Source: Persicaria tinctoria
Lineage: Eukaryota > Streptophyta > Magnoliopsida > Caryophyllales > Polygonaceae
Reading direction: 5' to 3'
DNA length: 64,000 nucleotides
NCBI GenBank assembly: GCA_037127255.1
Contig: JBANSL010000013.1
Coordinates: 18,930,688-18,994,687 of the forward strand
Shown here: piece by piece, positions 11,641-24,203 of the stretch
Numbering within the stretch: position 1 is the first letter of the stretch
Layout of the letters: every line of letters starts with the position of its first letter
Translations under genes and position numbers: made by a program
Notes under the pieces: generated by a model
The model's input: only the letters and a program-made list of their open reading frames with translations
Told to the model about the DNA's origin: nothing
The model's database searches: none

Positions 11641-12943
11641 ACTTTGGTTGTGAGAAAGGTCTTGGATCTGGTTATGAAGGATGATCTCCGCTTTGGCCTT
11701 CATCTTAATGTGGACAAGACCGAGATTTTTTGGCCTACAGAAGACCCCAGGAGTCGGATGTTTGGGGTCCCCCCTCTGTTTCTCGGCCTTCGCGCGGATG
11801 TCAAAGTCCTGGATGGGCCTGTCAGCGCGTGCCATGTTTTTGGCAGTGACCTTGTGGCGAAGAGAGTGGCTAAGACCATAGAGCTTTATGGATTCCGTTG
11901 CGAGGATTGATGATCCATAGTGTGAGTTGCTTCTGCTTCGGGCCTGTACGGGTATTTCTAAGCTTTACTTTGCTTTGTATACTTGTTCCCCGCGTGTCTT
12001 TGGGTCGGCCCAACTCTCCTTTGATATGGCTCTTCGTGCTAGTTTAGAGCGTATTGTCACTGCATCTGGGCCTGGGTTTGGAGATTGGCAGTGACGGCTT
12101 GCTACCTTCCCTTTTCATTTTGGTGGGCTCAGAGTGTATGATGTTGGGGATGTCCTGCATTATGCCTTTTTGGCATCCCGTTTGCAGTCTACTGAGTTGC
12201 AAGCTAAGCTTTTACGTGCTTCTGGTATCATTGCTGTCGGTCCCACTTTTGATGATGCCTGTCGTGCTTTTAGTGAAACTATGGGTTCTGGTCTTCTACG
12301 CGATCCTAGTGAAATCGCTGCCCCCAAACTTATGAAGAAACTGGCAGATATATATTTCGCGAAGGTTGCTGCTACATCGAACTTTGTTTTCTCGTTGACT
12401 CCGCGACAGACGGCATTATAGAAGTATCAGCAGGGTGTTCACTCATTCGATTGGTTGTGTGAAGTTCCTATTTCTGGGTTTGGCCAGACTATGAATGGAC
12501 GGACCTACCATAGTGTGCTTAGCTATCGACTGGGTGTTCCGTTGTTCACGGTATCCAGGCCTTGTCCCGCTTGTTCTCCGACCTTTGATGGTGATGTATA
12601 TGGCGATCATGTTGTGTCCTGTGCTGGTACAATGAGCATTAAACATCGCCATAACCTCGTTCGTGACACCTTATTGGATATCTACTACAGGTCCGGGATT
12701 TCTGCCGGTAAGGAGGTTGATATTGGTCTAGTTGATGGGCATGATAAGCCCATTCGTCCGGCGGATTTGCTCCTTTATTCCTGGGATATGATCGAGCGGG
12801 ATGTGTGTGTCAATCTGACAGGATCCTCCCCGCTGACTCAGTCTGGGATTTCTGACTGTATGCCTGGTCATGTTGTTGTTGATGTTGTTCGGCGTAAGTG
12901 TGTCAAGTATCGAGATTTCTGCACGACAACTGGTTATGATTAG
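11641..12943 (+). pseudogene. plant reverse-transcriptase-like ORF, broken
   Basis: Plus-strand pieces read in order VLDLVMKDDLRFGLHLNVDK, then ELLLLRACTGISKLYFAL, SLERIVTASGPGFGDWQ followed by a stop where W is expected, GGLRVYDVGDVLHYAFL, SEIAAPKLMKKLADIYF, ISGFGQTMNGRTYHSVL and IKHRHNLVRDTLLDIYYRSG. I recognise this as a recurrent plant sequence annotated as a reverse-transcriptase domain protein. The N-terminal catalytic part is missing, and there are internal stops and frame changes. It is probably transposon-derived. The junction with copia pol at 11641 is abrupt. Confidence 0.7.
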
Positions 12944-13200
12944 TTAAGACTCCTAAAATTTCTCTAAGATTGACACATCATCCTGAACTCTTATAAATTA
13001 AGAGTTTATATAGATATAGATGGTTAGTACAATTAAAGAAAAAAAGAGAATTGAAGCAAAAAGAAGAAAAGAGGAGAATTAAAGAAAATCCAAGAAAAAT
13101 TGCAAAAAAATAATAATTAGTTAAGACTCCTAAAATTCCTCTAAGATTGACACGTCATCCTAAACTATTCTAAATTAAGAGTTTATATAGATATAGATGA
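12944..13200 (-). mobile_element. two tandem Helitron-end-like repeats
   Basis: Near-identical segments at about 12945-13020 and 13119-13200 read agactcctaaaat...ctctaagattgacac and end gagtttatatagatatagat. In reverse complement each begins with a TCTATATCTATATAAAC-type word, like the 5' end of the Helitron at 29501-30409. No matching CTAGT end was found nearby, so these are ends or fragments only. Confidence 0.5.
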
Positions 13201-14000
13201 ATATTACCGATTGATCGAGAGAGCAAGGAATGAAATCGGGGTCGTCAAAACCAATCGCGCAAGAACAATCTACTCCCTTGCAAACTCTAGGTTCTTTGAA
13301 GTGGCCTGCTACGTCCAAGAGAGATGAAAACCACCTGTTCGATTCAATTTAAAAGCGGGACAAGGATAGATGTCGATCACATCGAGACGATCGTGCTGAT
13401 AACGCGTTAGAATATAGGGAATATATAAGAGAGCAGAGAAAGAATCTTTCATGGAAGAATAAGAGAGTAGAGATGAGACTTCTTATTCATATGTGTCTTC
13501 TCTCAAGTGGGATTACAAGCCCTTATATAGGCAAAGTAGAGAAAGAGTACATAAATGGGTCGGGGATGAGTAAGGTGGAACATCCACAATAAGTAACTTT
13601 ACAACAAAAACAAAGTTGTTGTAATTTTTAGACACAATATCCACAAAAAGGAAAAAGTGGGTGTACCGAGTTTGCGCTGGTCAAACAAGGAAAAGACAAG
13701 ATGGATGCACATGTTGATAATGCTAATGTGAAGACAAATGTGAATAATTCAATTTCGCCCCACTTTTCGACGACTTCTGCGGCTACCACTGCATTCAATT
13801 ACTAACTAATTACTAACTATACCAATTGGTAAAATCTATTACTCCGTAGTTCAAGGATTTGCTGCTTAGTCTATATGATTACCTTGATTTGTCAAGGTAT
13901 CTGCTCTTGTTTTAGGTACAAGTGCTCTTACAAAAAAAATGTCACACTCAAATACTCTACCAACTATACCGATAATAAATAGCTTTATTAGTTCAAGGAT
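13201..14000 (-). mobile_element. copia leader, PBS and partial LTR
   Basis: On the minus strand, ttatcagcacgatcgt (near 13388-13403) matches the primer-binding region that follows the 5' LTR of the copia element at 50562. LTR-like sequence lies on the expected side (13404 onward) and an untranslated leader on the other (13201-13385). The outer LTR boundary could not be set, and no gag or pol follows. Confidence 0.5.
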
Positions 14001-14407
14001 TTTCTAATAAGTCTATATGATTACCTTGAGTTGTCCTTCAAGTACAAGTAGCCCGACAAGGAGGCAAACGACATGCAAGATTTGTGGTGTATTTATCCGG
14101 ACTGTAAATATAATAGCTTAAGGGATTTACGACTAGTAGTATATAATACTACGTAGTAGATAATCACCTTGATCAATTGGTTCCCTCTCACACACTCCTT
14201 GAATTTATGATGAATGTTATATGTTTCTTCTCTGGTGTCAAATTCAAGTATCCACCCTCTTGAGTCTTTTTGTCATTCCATAATACACACAGGTATATAT
14301 AATATTGTATTTTTTTTTATCAACATTAAAACATTGAATAAAAATTTAAAATTGATATATACCACAATGATTACCTTTACAATCTTTGATTACACACGTA
14401 AGGATTT
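14001..14407. other. unassigned AT-rich DNA
   Basis: No gene or element terminus recognised. Contains duplicated short stretches around tagtctatatgattaccttga (13870 and 14010) shared with the preceding block. Confidence 0.4.
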
Positions 14408-14415
14408 AACAAAGC

Positions 14416-14841
14416 TAGATGTGACAATCGAGCGGGTTGGGTTGAGTTCAGGTTCGAGTTCGGTTAGTCGGATTTCGGATTATTCGGGTTTTGGGTAATG
14501 TCTAATAATTTGGTCATTCGATTGGGTCGGTTTTGGGTTTGGGTTGTATCGAGTTTTGGTTATTCGAGTTTCGATTGTATTGGGTTTCGGTTATTTCGGG
14601 TTTAGATTGTCTCAAGTTTTCATTATTTCCATATTCATTTAAAATTTTTTACTAGAATGTATCTTAAAGTTCGGACTATTTCGGGTTTCGATTATAACGA
14701 GTTCGGGTGTTAATGAGTTTGGATAATAGGTTATTCGAATTTCAAGTCCAAAATGGGTCAGGTTGGGTCGGTGTTCAGAACAATCGGTTCCGGATCGACC
14801 GGGTCGGGTTTTCAGATTCGGGTCGAGTTTTGCCCGGTCTA
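14416..14841. mobile_element. hAT-type MITE
   Basis: Termini TAGATGTGACAA and TTTGCCCGGTCTA are imperfect inverted repeats. The 8 bp target duplication aacaaagc is exact (14408-14415 and 14842-14849). The body carries cgggtttcgg and gggtcgggtt words like the element at 9776-10219. Non-coding. Confidence 0.92.
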
Positions 14842-14954
14842 AACAAAGCCTAATTTGAATAACTGCACAATATTTTTTTTGTTTAAATTGTCAAACCAAT
14901 AGAACAAATACAGAAAATAAAACAAAAAAAAGGAAATTTTTTAAATTCAATTAA

Positions 14955-15437
14955 GAGACGTCGACTTTCAAGGATGATGCTCTGTAACAGAAATATGACG
15001 GTAAGGACACTTATATCCCACATTGGAAATTTATGAACCCCGATATGGGTATATAAGTGGGAGCCCCACTATCCTTAATGGTTAGCCTTTAGGGTGGGAA
15101 CCAGATCTCGCTTGTATACCCATTACATTGGTATCAGAGTTGGAATCAGCCTCTCGGCATCAAAATACTTATTCCAAATATAAGAGGTAAAAAAGAAACC
15201 CAGTTCTTGTGGGGTGTCGGGTGACGAGCATCGAGATGTAAGAGGCAAAAAGTCAAATCCTCTTGTTCGAAGCCGTCGAGACGTCGACTTTCAAGGACAG
15301 TGCTCTGTAATAGAAATATGATGGTATGAGACACTTATATCTCACATCGGGAATTCATTACCCCTGATGTGGGTATATAAGTTTCAGGGTATATAAGTGG
15401 GAGCCCAACTATTCCTAATGGCTAGCTTTTAAGGGTG
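14955..15437 (+). mobile_element. TRIM-like element (short LTRs, PBS, no genes)
   Basis: Two direct repeats, about 14955-15126 and 15276-15437, share gagacgtcgactttcaagg, cacttatatc, gggtatataagt and gggagccc. After the first comes ttggtatcagagttgg, matching the usual initiator-Met tRNA primer-binding site, then only about 150 bp before the second repeat. This layout is that of a terminal-repeat retrotransposon in miniature. The right repeat loses similarity after ggtggga, so its outer end is truncated or diverged. Confidence 0.7.
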
Positions 15438-15665
15438 GGAAGATCAACTATCCATGACTTAACGAAAACTCTATTCTCACAAAGCTCAAACATTGTAAGT
15501 CCATAACCACCACCCCAAAGTTGTGCAACAACAGACACTATGGACTGCTTGAAAACTTGTTCAGTCCCCCAATGTTGAGAGATCATATATGGAGACGAGC
15601 TTGATCTCCATTTTTTATGCATAGAAATTTTGAAGCTCTTGCACATTCCATTTTGGCCCTGACAT
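15438..15665 (-). other. unrecognised exon-like open frame
   Basis: The minus strand carries a 74-codon frame (15422-15646, MCKSFKISMHKKWRSSSS...) including QHWGTEQVFKQSIVSVVAQL. Codon texture looks gene-like and there are no stops, but I cannot name a family and find no partner exon. It may be a captured or decayed exon. Confidence 0.3.
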
Positions 15666-15904
15666 GTTAGAAGACTTCTTATGCACGTTAAGTAGCAAAG
15701 TTGTCATCAGTTTAATAACCCAAATCAAATCAAAACAAGATGAGAATTGTCAAAATGAAGAAATGTCATTCAAGACCATAATATTATAACACAGCAACCT
15801 TGGAATAGCAATGTACCATATCTATTATGTAAGCTAAAAACTTCAACATAATTTCGTTGGGATTTAGCAACCAATCAATTCATTTAAATGTGTGTTTTTA
15901 AAAA

Positions 15905-16025
15905 AAGAAGCAAAACAAGATCTTGCATATACAAGAGTTGCATGGTGGAATAGTAAAGGGACTTTATGACAAAAAAAAGTGTTTCTAAATAAGCATCATT
16001 TTTCTATAACAAAATCAATGCACGG
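15905..16025. repeat. left piece of second copy of the window-start segment
   Basis: Matches 10-95 (tatacaagagttgcatg, ggaatagtaaaggg, caaaatcaat). The match resumes at 27423 after an 11.4 kb insertion. The join is bounded by the 5 bp duplication cacgg. Confidence 0.8.
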
Positions 16026-16527
16026 TGTCAAGGCTCGGACTTTCAAATCTTAATTTTTGGAAAAAAAAAATTAAAAATGAATTTAAAACGGATTTAATTT
16101 GGATTTTTCAAGAAAAACTCGTCCTAAATTTAATAAATCTAACTTGAAATTCTTAGAGCGAATTCCGGCCCAAATTTTAAATTTATACAAAATAGATTGT
16201 ATTTTACTTTTCAGGGATTTCATTATTAAATTCGGAATAAAATTTTTAAAATTTATTGTAAACGAATCGAGATAAGGTGTCGAGTGAGCGAGTTTCGAGA
16301 TTTGTTTCCAGGTATTTGAAATTAGACTTTTGGAACCACCCTAGATTTTTGTACTCTTTCCCCATTAATTCTAGCCTTCTTCCTCTTGCCGAGAAGCATT
16401 GTAGCAGTAGGCCCCCTTTTTATTTTTGGTCAAAGCTCCTTCTGATTTTGGAGCAAACCTCATGCCAAACTACAAAGGCCATTTCTTTCCCTTCTTTTAC
16501 TTGGGGTTCAATACAAACACACCCTTA

Positions 16528-16833
16528 GAGCATCAGCACTCATGGGGTAATCCCGTCCCTCTCTCTCATCGTAATATTTTGACACCTCATTTTCCACTAA
16601 CTCTACCCCATCCCTTAACAATTTCTAACTTTTAACCCACACCCATAAGTTTATCCCATTACTATTTTTTTAACTTTATTTATACCCCACCACATATTTT
16701 TAACCAATCAAAATTTAATCTACCTAATAAAAATTTATAAAACCCACATTTTTATTATTTTGAAAAAGCAAAAGGTGAATGGGGAAGGGGATGGGATTAC
16801 CCCTCCCACCAAGGTTCCTCCTCCCCCTTCTCA
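16528..16833. mobile_element. MITE-like segment with subterminal inverted words
   Basis: Begins tagagcatcagcactcatgg; near the left end it has ggggtaatccc and near the right end gggattacccc in inverted orientation. The catatttt/caccacatatttt body is AT-rich and non-coding. Precise ends are uncertain. Confidence 0.45.
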
Positions 16834-17303
16834 TTAAGAGCATGTGCAACCATGTGGTTACCTCTTCCCCTTTTCAATTTTTATCACCTTATTATAATTT
16901 GCCACCTCATATATTTTTTTCTCTAAATTATTTTGCAATTTTTATACCTCTTCTTTAGAGGTTACCCTTGCAACCATGAGGTTACTTTGTTCCCTACTTG
17001 TGTGTTTAAAAAATATATAAATAATATGTAATGACCCACTTATGTGTTTAAAAAAAAGATAAAGTAAAAATAAAAGGGAAGAGGTTACCTTAGTGGGAAG
17101 AGGTAGGTAACCCCTTCCAACCTCTTCCCTAAAGGTTTGGCTTGCAACCATGGGTTTACCTTTTAAGGCTGTGTTTGAAAGCGGTTTTTGTGAGGTTATA
17201 TTAGGGTTTTTTTTTGGCAACTGATATGCGTGTGTTTGGCAAAAGTTTCTCTTGTAGCTTTCCTAGTTTGAGTTGTAGGTTTCTCCGGCTATTTTCAGAA
17301 GAT

Positions 17304-17321
17304 GGGGGGGGGGGGGGGGGG
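17304..17321. repeat. poly-G homopolymer (18 G)
   Basis: An uninterrupted run of 18 G within the Harbinger-like element. The length may be affected by sequencing or assembly. Confidence 0.9.
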
Positions 17322-18919
17322 CAAACTTCCCCAGTTTCTTCAATCATGTTTCTCATTTTATATCTTCTTTTCCCTTGACACTCTCCCTCGCTCCACATCT
17401 CCTTCCATCATCGTCGCCGCTGCTGTGACTCGCAGGTACGTCTCCCTCGCTCCACTTCTGTACGATTTCTCCATCGTCGCTTCACATCTTCTCATCCTAC
17501 CATGTTTCTTCTTGTTGTCCTTTTTTTTTGGTTGACATTGATGGGCAGTCGTTTTCTAGATTGGGGGAAATCGATTTCAGTTAGGGTTAGGGCTTCGATT
17601 GGGGGAAATTCGTCCAGATCTGAACTCTGAAATCGATTTCTAGGGTTATGGCTTTGATTGGGGGAAATGTGGAGTACCATTCTTCAATCAAAAGGGATTC
17701 GATTGGGGGAACACTGAAATAACAACATAAACGAAAAAGAATAAAAAATGGGGGAAAGTGAAATCGAAAGGGAATCGATTGGAATCCAAGTTGAATCTCG
17801 AGTCAGTTTGTCTCAGTGTGAATGAAGTCCCTCTACCTTGTTATTATCTCAGTGTGGAATCCAAGTTGAATCGATTGGAATCCAAGTTGAGTCTCGAATC
17901 ATTTAACAACCTCCTTGTTATTGTCGAAATTTCTTGGTCTGCAGTTGTTATTGTTGAGTTCTATGACTTTTGTTTTGATGGAGAAACTTTGGAAAGAACT
18001 CCTACAAGCTGTAAAATTTGTTTACCATTTTCTGTTCAGTAATAATCCCACTATATATGATTTTATAGAATTCAGTTTGAATGAAATCCTTCGAGTACAT
18101 TACAAGTTTTTGTTCATTCTCTAATGTTCTATCCACAATGTCAAACACTTCAGGTAGTTGGCCGAGTGGTTATCCTGAAAAGTACCCTTGGATCGGAGGA
18201 GAAGAGCCTATCGAACAGTGGTCGGCGGAGGTAAAGTCAGCCTTGATTTTGATATCTGCAAATTAGAGATGGCAATGATATTGTTCTATACACGAAGTAG
18301 TGTGTCTCAATAAGCTGCTGAAAATACCTCCTTGTGATCAATCTGTTACTAATATTGGGTGATAACTTATTCCTAATCTTTGGTAATTGGCATTGTAGAT
18401 TGACCAATAATTAAATTTGATGCTCTTCCCTTGTAATCCTTTGGTTGAACTTGAAACTTATTGATTTTTTCGTCACACAACAAAAGGGAAAAAAAGCATG
18501 AGCAGGTTGAACTCTCTCAATTTGTTCTTCAATGTTTATAAAGCATCAGCAGGTTGTAACTTATTGATTTTGTCCTCTCTCAACTTATTGATTTTGTCCT
18601 TCAATTTGTTAATTATTTTTCTTTCTTTTGTTTCTTTTTTGCTTATAATCGTGTTCTTGCATAAAAAAATAAGGCGGTCTCTTATTGTGGGACTCATCCA
18701 ATTACAAGTAATTGGTCATTGCTGTACTTGAATAGCACTTGTATCAGCTAATACGTTCCTTAAAATAATTTGGTTTACTTGTTGAATTGGAAATGATTTT
18801 ATGTGTTTAGATTCGTGATACAAGTGTTCTTGTGAGGTTGAGACCTGAATTGGAAATGCTTTTATGCTCACTGGTGACCTGAATTGGAAATGATTTTATG
18901 TGTTTAGATTCAGATTTTG

Positions 18920-19130
18920 CTTTCACATTCTTGCTTTGACATTCTTTAACATTTTGCTTTGACACTCATCTTTGACATTTTGCTTTGACATCTTTGACAT
19001 GTTTGACATATTACACTCATCTTTGACACATTTTTCTTTGACACTCATCTTTGACAGCTTTGACATATTACACCCATCTTTCACATTTTGCTTTGACACT
19101 CATCTTTGATATTTTGCTTTGACATTCTTT
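18920..19130. repeat. imperfect CTTTGACA repeat field
   Basis: Roughly 20 copies of (c/t)tttgaca with variable spacing (actcatctttgacat, ttgctttgacat). AT-rich and non-coding. Confidence 0.75.
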
Positions 19131-19134
19131 AAAA

Positions 19135-19467
19135 TTAGTAGATGTTTCCTACAACTCTCTTCCCACGCTGGTATGGCCCGACTGTTCGACCGATGAGTGT
19201 GGATCCGGTAGCGTTTGAGGGAGCAGCTGCGCTGATCCCTCGAACGATATTTTGCAAACCTCCATCGCCGGTACCAAATTCAGCAGTGAGCTCGTCAAAA
19301 TCATCTGCCAAGTCATATTCGGTATCCGCTGGTTGACTGTCAACACACCCAGTTGCCTCACTATAGGCGGAGGACGGCGGTGGAGGAGGCGCATCCATCG
19401 ACGGAGCCACACAATGTTGCCCCATGACAACCGTCCCTCCGTAGATTTGGTCCCACAAGTCCTCCAA
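19135..19467 (-). CDS. hypothetical ORF in the Harbinger-like element
   Basis: A 110-codon minus frame beginning MEDLWDQIYGGTVVMGQ, with a proline run (APPPPPSSAYSE) and an acidic middle (EYDLADDFDELTAEFG). It has no recognisable fold. Its location within a DNA element suggests part of an element-encoded ORF1-type protein, but no Myb/trihelix signature is visible, so this is a guess from position. Overlapping frames on the other strand are shorter. Confidence 0.3.
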   Translation of the reverse strand: MEDLWDQIYGGTVVMGQHCVAPSMDAPPPPPSSAYSEATGCVDSQPADTEYDLADDFDELTAEFGTGDGGLQNIVRGISAAAPSNATGSTLIGRTVGPYQRGKRVVGNIY

Positions 19468-20924
19468 GTCGGGTGAGATTACCTTCTTTCGGAATTTTTT
19501 GAAATTGCAATTCTCCTACATCAACCACAAAGCGAAGAGTAGTCACACACTCACACAAGCAATTTAATCACAAATCAAATACACATACAATACAAATGAC
19601 GATTTCAACAACTATAGGCGTAATATATATTGACTATACAAATTAGTTCAACTTTTGAGGCTACGTGATATTCAACAGGGGCAATATATATTGATTAAAC
19701 TAATTTCATCACAAAATTAAAGCTCACTCCCTATACCTTTACAAGTTCAATTATCCATTATAGATATGGGATTTGAATCCCAACAACCGAAATTTAACAG
19801 TACACGATTTGGAGGCTACGTGATATCCAGTGATTTTTAGAAGATTGAAGCAGACAGTAGAAATTTAAGAGTAGAAAGTTAACATAAATTGAAGCAGACA
19901 GTACAAAGTTAACATAAATTCACGAGCCTATCGAAATTGAACACTCGACATTAAACTGTCGACCGCACACTACCATGACCAGTCGACAAAGGGCATAAAC
20001 GAAAGTACAATCGAAATTGACAGTCGACAAAGACCATAAATTGAAGTAGAAACCAACCGAACTCAGAAATCCAACAACCGAACTCCGAAATCGTGAAGTG
20101 GAGGAAGAGGAGGAGGGCTTACCTTTCTCTCTCGCCGAACGCGTGCAAGGGTTCTTTACGTTAGGGTTTGGCCGAATGTCTAGACGGGGAAATTGCAAAC
20201 AAACGTCGTTGAGGATGAGGGTGGGTGGGGGTAATTACTTAAGGGCATTTTGGTCATTTTCCTCATAAATACAACTCCTACACCTCATACCAACCAAACA
20301 CCAATCAGCTTTTTTACAAGGTTATTTTTAAAATAAAACCTCTAACTCCCACACCTCCATAATGCCCAAAATAAACTCCAACCCCTAAAAAATACTCAAC
20401 CCCTAAAAAAAACCCCTTTTTGCCAAACACGCGCTAAGACCTATAAGGTAAGTAAAACTCTTGGTTGCACATGGTCTAAGGGGTTCATCCCACAGAAAAA
20501 TGAGGAAGGGATAAGGGAGCATGAGCAACCATGAGTTTTGCTCACCTTAAAGGTTGCTAAAAGGTAATCCAATGGTTGTAGACATAACCTTAAGGTAAAG
20601 AAAGGAAAGAGGTTACCTTGGTGTGGAGAGGTTGAAAGTGTCTTGGACTATGTGCAAAAGCATAAAGTTTTATTTATTTTTATGTTTTTTATTTAACTAA
20701 TAATATTATGATTTTTGGAAATCATATAGTGGGTATAAATAAATGTGAAAAAGAGAGAATGAGGTAAACCCATGGTTGTGAAGTAAAAATATGAAAACTT
20801 TAAAGATAAAGGTTAATAAAGTGGAAAATTATTTTTTAAAATAAATAAATGAAGTGTCAAAATATTATAGGAAGAGAGAATTTTTTTTTTAATAAGAGGT
20901 AACCTTATTATTTCGGATGGGCTT

Positions 20925-23800
20925 ACCCTTTCTCATTTGCCACATTCAGAAAACAAACAACTCAGCAACCTGCTCTCTCCTCGGAAATGTCAGAAGACCA
21001 TCTGCACGCTCTCATTCCCCCTTCAAAAATTGGAACCCAGCCCCTCTTACCACATTTCATTTTCAAAAGGATTCAAACCTCCAAGCTCCGTCACCCCTGC
21101 TCTCGGCTCTGCCTCCTTCCTTGCCGCCGATACATGAAAGCTCCAAGAAAGCAGCTCCTCCTCCTTGCCACCACATCCCCACCGTAGCAGCACCACCACC
21201 TCATCTTTTGCTCCCGCAACTTCTTCCATCTCCTCCTTCAATCAGCAGCTCCTTCCCATGCCTTCGGTTCAGCAGCAGCAGATTCCTCCCCTCCAAGCGC
21301 GCCCGGGAACCGCCAACGCTACAACCCTTCTCCTCCTCCATTGTTTCCCGATCGAGCACTCCGGTAAGCCCTCTTCCTCCTCTTATGGCTCCAAAACCTC
21401 ATAATGGTCAAAATTTGAACGCTTTTCTTCCGTCCTAGGCGAGAAGCTCTCTGATTCCGAACTCGGTGGTCCAGATCAAGCTCCGACGAAGCGTTCCGGC
21501 GAAGACTTTGAATCCTCGGTGAGCATTCGCCTCCCTATTCTTTCCTTGTATGCTCTCTTTCTCCTTAGTCATCGGAAATAAGGCGGTCGGAGCCACCAGT
21601 CTCCGCCAACGAGCCTCCCTTTTCCTCTCTTTCCCTCATTTTTTCGGGCACGAGCAGCGCCCTCTGCTCCTTTTTTTCAATCGATCAGAAGAAAGGGGAG
21701 GAAGAAAACTAGTGGGCCCCGATTTCCATCCCTTGCCATGTCACCTGCCAACTCACATGGGGTCCACTTCTTTTTTAATGACAGAAGAATGAATGGGATG
21801 GCAATTGATGGGCCTATTCACTTTTCTTCCTTGGGCCGAGATTGGTGTTTTAAAATAAGGATCTTTGGACCTCTTATTCTCAGAAACAAACAAATAAGAT
21901 TTGGGTTTGTTTTAGAATTGAGGCTCGGTTTTGGTGGTTATCGAACAAGAAGGGGGTCGGTTTGGATTCTTATAAATAAGAGGCGGTTTTGGTAATAAGG
22001 GTTGGATTTTTATAAAATAAAAATTGTTGGTATTTTTAAGGGATTTGAAAATAATTATGAAAGTGTTTAAAAGAAAATTGTATTTAAGATATTATATAAT
22101 ATAATTGGAATTTAAAATGTAAAATATTATTTTGGGATTAAAGATATAATATTATGATGATTTAGAATGAATATAATATTACGAGACTTAAGGATTTAAA
22201 AAGGTATTATCGGATTTAAAAAGGGATTTGACATGAGTAAAGACGAGTTATGGAAACTCGATGGAGATTTGAGAATCTCGAATAGCTTGGCTTTCAGATA
22301 TTTCTCGTATCGAAAAATGGGTTTTGAAATGGTTTAACTTCCGAATGGTTTTGGGAATGGGTTGGGAACATGGTCTCTATGTGTGTGATTAGTAGCATTG
22401 TAGCTTACCGCATTCTTTACAATTATAATATATAGGTGCTTGTCGATTGTTTGGACTCTGCTCTTTGGTATATCTTGCTGTTCGGCTTTCCAGGTGAGTT
22501 CCTATATGAGCTCCCTTAGATTCGCAAAGAGATCTCCCTGCTTGTAGCCATGTGCGTACTAGGTGCTTGCATTCATAATAAAACATGCCATGTAGTATCC
22601 TGCTAGGATTGCACTCATGATTGAGCATTCGTTTACTCATTGCTTTTGTAAACAAAACGACCGTTATCTGTGAAGTAACTAGAGTATTTGCTAAGGTTAT
22701 AGGATGGCCCAGTCCCATCGGGTCCCGTCCTGAGTCAATCGAGTAATGGAACTTCCTTTATTTATATTATGAGCTCCCTACGGGCTTTATTGTGGATACG
22801 GATTGGGCATGCGTGCCACCCGATTATAATGAAATGCATTCACGAGCTGACCAGTCTTCGCCCTATCGGAAGGGGGTGGAGGTAGGAGAGGGATATACCA
22901 CTTGTTATTCGGTGCTAAGGCCTTATTATATTTATACACTTGATCTTAGGAGCATGTTAGTGTGTTAATATTCCGCCTTGCATATCTAGAAGCATCTTTA
23001 TTAGGACTAGCGTGCATGTGTCTGCTTGTTTGTAACACTCCTTCTTAATACACTGAAGAGATGTTGCAGCGCCAGCAATTACGCAGACTTTAATGTCTTT
23101 GTAACCGCCTTAGGCTTATAGGGACATGCAACCATGCTCTCATAAATAAGATAATAACATAAAAATATTAAATCAGCGGAAGGCTTAATTATAAAATAAC
23201 ATTCTAAAATAAATTAAGTTACCCAAAACATAGGGGTCCAAATACAATAGCCGAAATAATGAAATGGTAGCAGCAGAAAGAATATTCAAATACTAGCAGC
23301 AGAATGAATAAAATAAATCTCATAAATTCTAAAAGTTTATACCTTAATTCATACACACAATAAAAATGAAAACCAATGAAATCCTTTATTCTCCAGCGCC
23401 TCAAGACCGTTTACCTAAACCTGCGGATCAACGGCTAAGGTGTAGTATGCAAACCAAGGACCCCAGCCGTCCAAGGGAGAAAAAAATAGGACGGTTAGTC
23501 TTTTTACGACTAGCAAGCAGCCGAAAGTAAAATGCCCAAGACTCCGTCTACCACCCATTGAACATAAAAGGGTATTGGTGATTGTAAACTAAAATATAAA
23601 TTAGGAGTAAATATTTATGTAGAACCTGACTCGTTTGAATAAATTAAAATTAAATTAAATAACAGGATGATCCAAAAGGACCCAGTGGTTGAATGGGATG
23701 CGGGTCTGAAGACCCTCAGGAATCATATTCCGAGTACGGAAAGAATATGATATACTTCACTGAAAATGGATCACCTATTTATAAAATCATGTACATCACG
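20925..23800. other. gypsy LTR body without genes
   Basis: Continues the LTR sequence interrupted at about 16528. It has a GC-rich stretch at 20930-21540 (long open frames from composition only), then AT-rich sequence. A TGTAACACTCC word at 23031 could be the start of another gypsy LTR, with a possible end GATCTGACA at 27000, but no target duplication supports this. Confidence 0.4.

Positions 23801-23868
<68 letters not shown>
23801..23868. repeat. (ATA)n microsatellite
   Basis: About 22 uninterrupted trinucleotide units of ata/taa. Confidence 0.95.
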
Positions 23869-23870
<2 letters not shown>

Positions 23871-24203
23871 AATTATACACAACGTTATTATTTACTTAGA
23901 ACAAGTGATACCGGTCTCGACCGCATATAACGAGCAGACGACCTACTACCCTTAGGTAGTGTACCCATTCGAGAGATTTGCAATTTCGAAGGGGCATCTC
24001 ATGAGACGTTTATAGAGCAAGGTATACTCAACCTTGACCTGACTTTACCATTTTCCATTTATTTAACGCAACTCAATAATAATACTACAATAGTAATACG
24101 TACACAATAACATTAAATCACAATTCCATAAACAATATATGGGCATATATATATACTATTTATGTACGCACATAAACAATATATGGGCATATATATAAAC
24201 CTA

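Larger units (their letters stand above)
17167..20434. mobile_element. PIF/Harbinger-like DNA element, 3.3 kb
   Basis: Ends GGCTGTGTTTGAAAGCGG and TTTTTGCCAAACACGCGC are imperfect inverted repeats, with TAA on both sides (17164-17166 and 20435-20437). It is nested in the MITE above. Inside are an 18-base G run (17304-17321), a ttgaca repeat field (18920-19130) and an ORF (19135-19467). No transposase with a recognisable catalytic triad was seen, so it is either non-autonomous or too decayed to identify. Confidence 0.6.
16838..20476. mobile_element. Harbinger-like MITE split by a larger element
   Basis: Termini GAGCATGTGCAACCA and TTGGTTGCACATGGTC are inverted, with TAA on both sides (16835-16837 and 20477-20479), the 3 bp target size of PIF/Harbinger. 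About 330 bp lies left of the inner insertion and only about 40 bp right of it. A related degenerate copy follows at about 20519-20790 (gagcatgagcaaccatg...). Confidence 0.6.

Noticed and set aside
20917..21438. 173-codon plus ORF (MGLPFLICHIQKTNN...) as a gene
   Set aside because: Pro/Ser-rich frame from a GC- and CT-rich part of the gypsy LTR; overlapping frames on both strands are equally open.
23801..23868. Poly-isoleucine ORF across the (ATA)n run
   Set aside because: Produced by the microsatellite; not coding.
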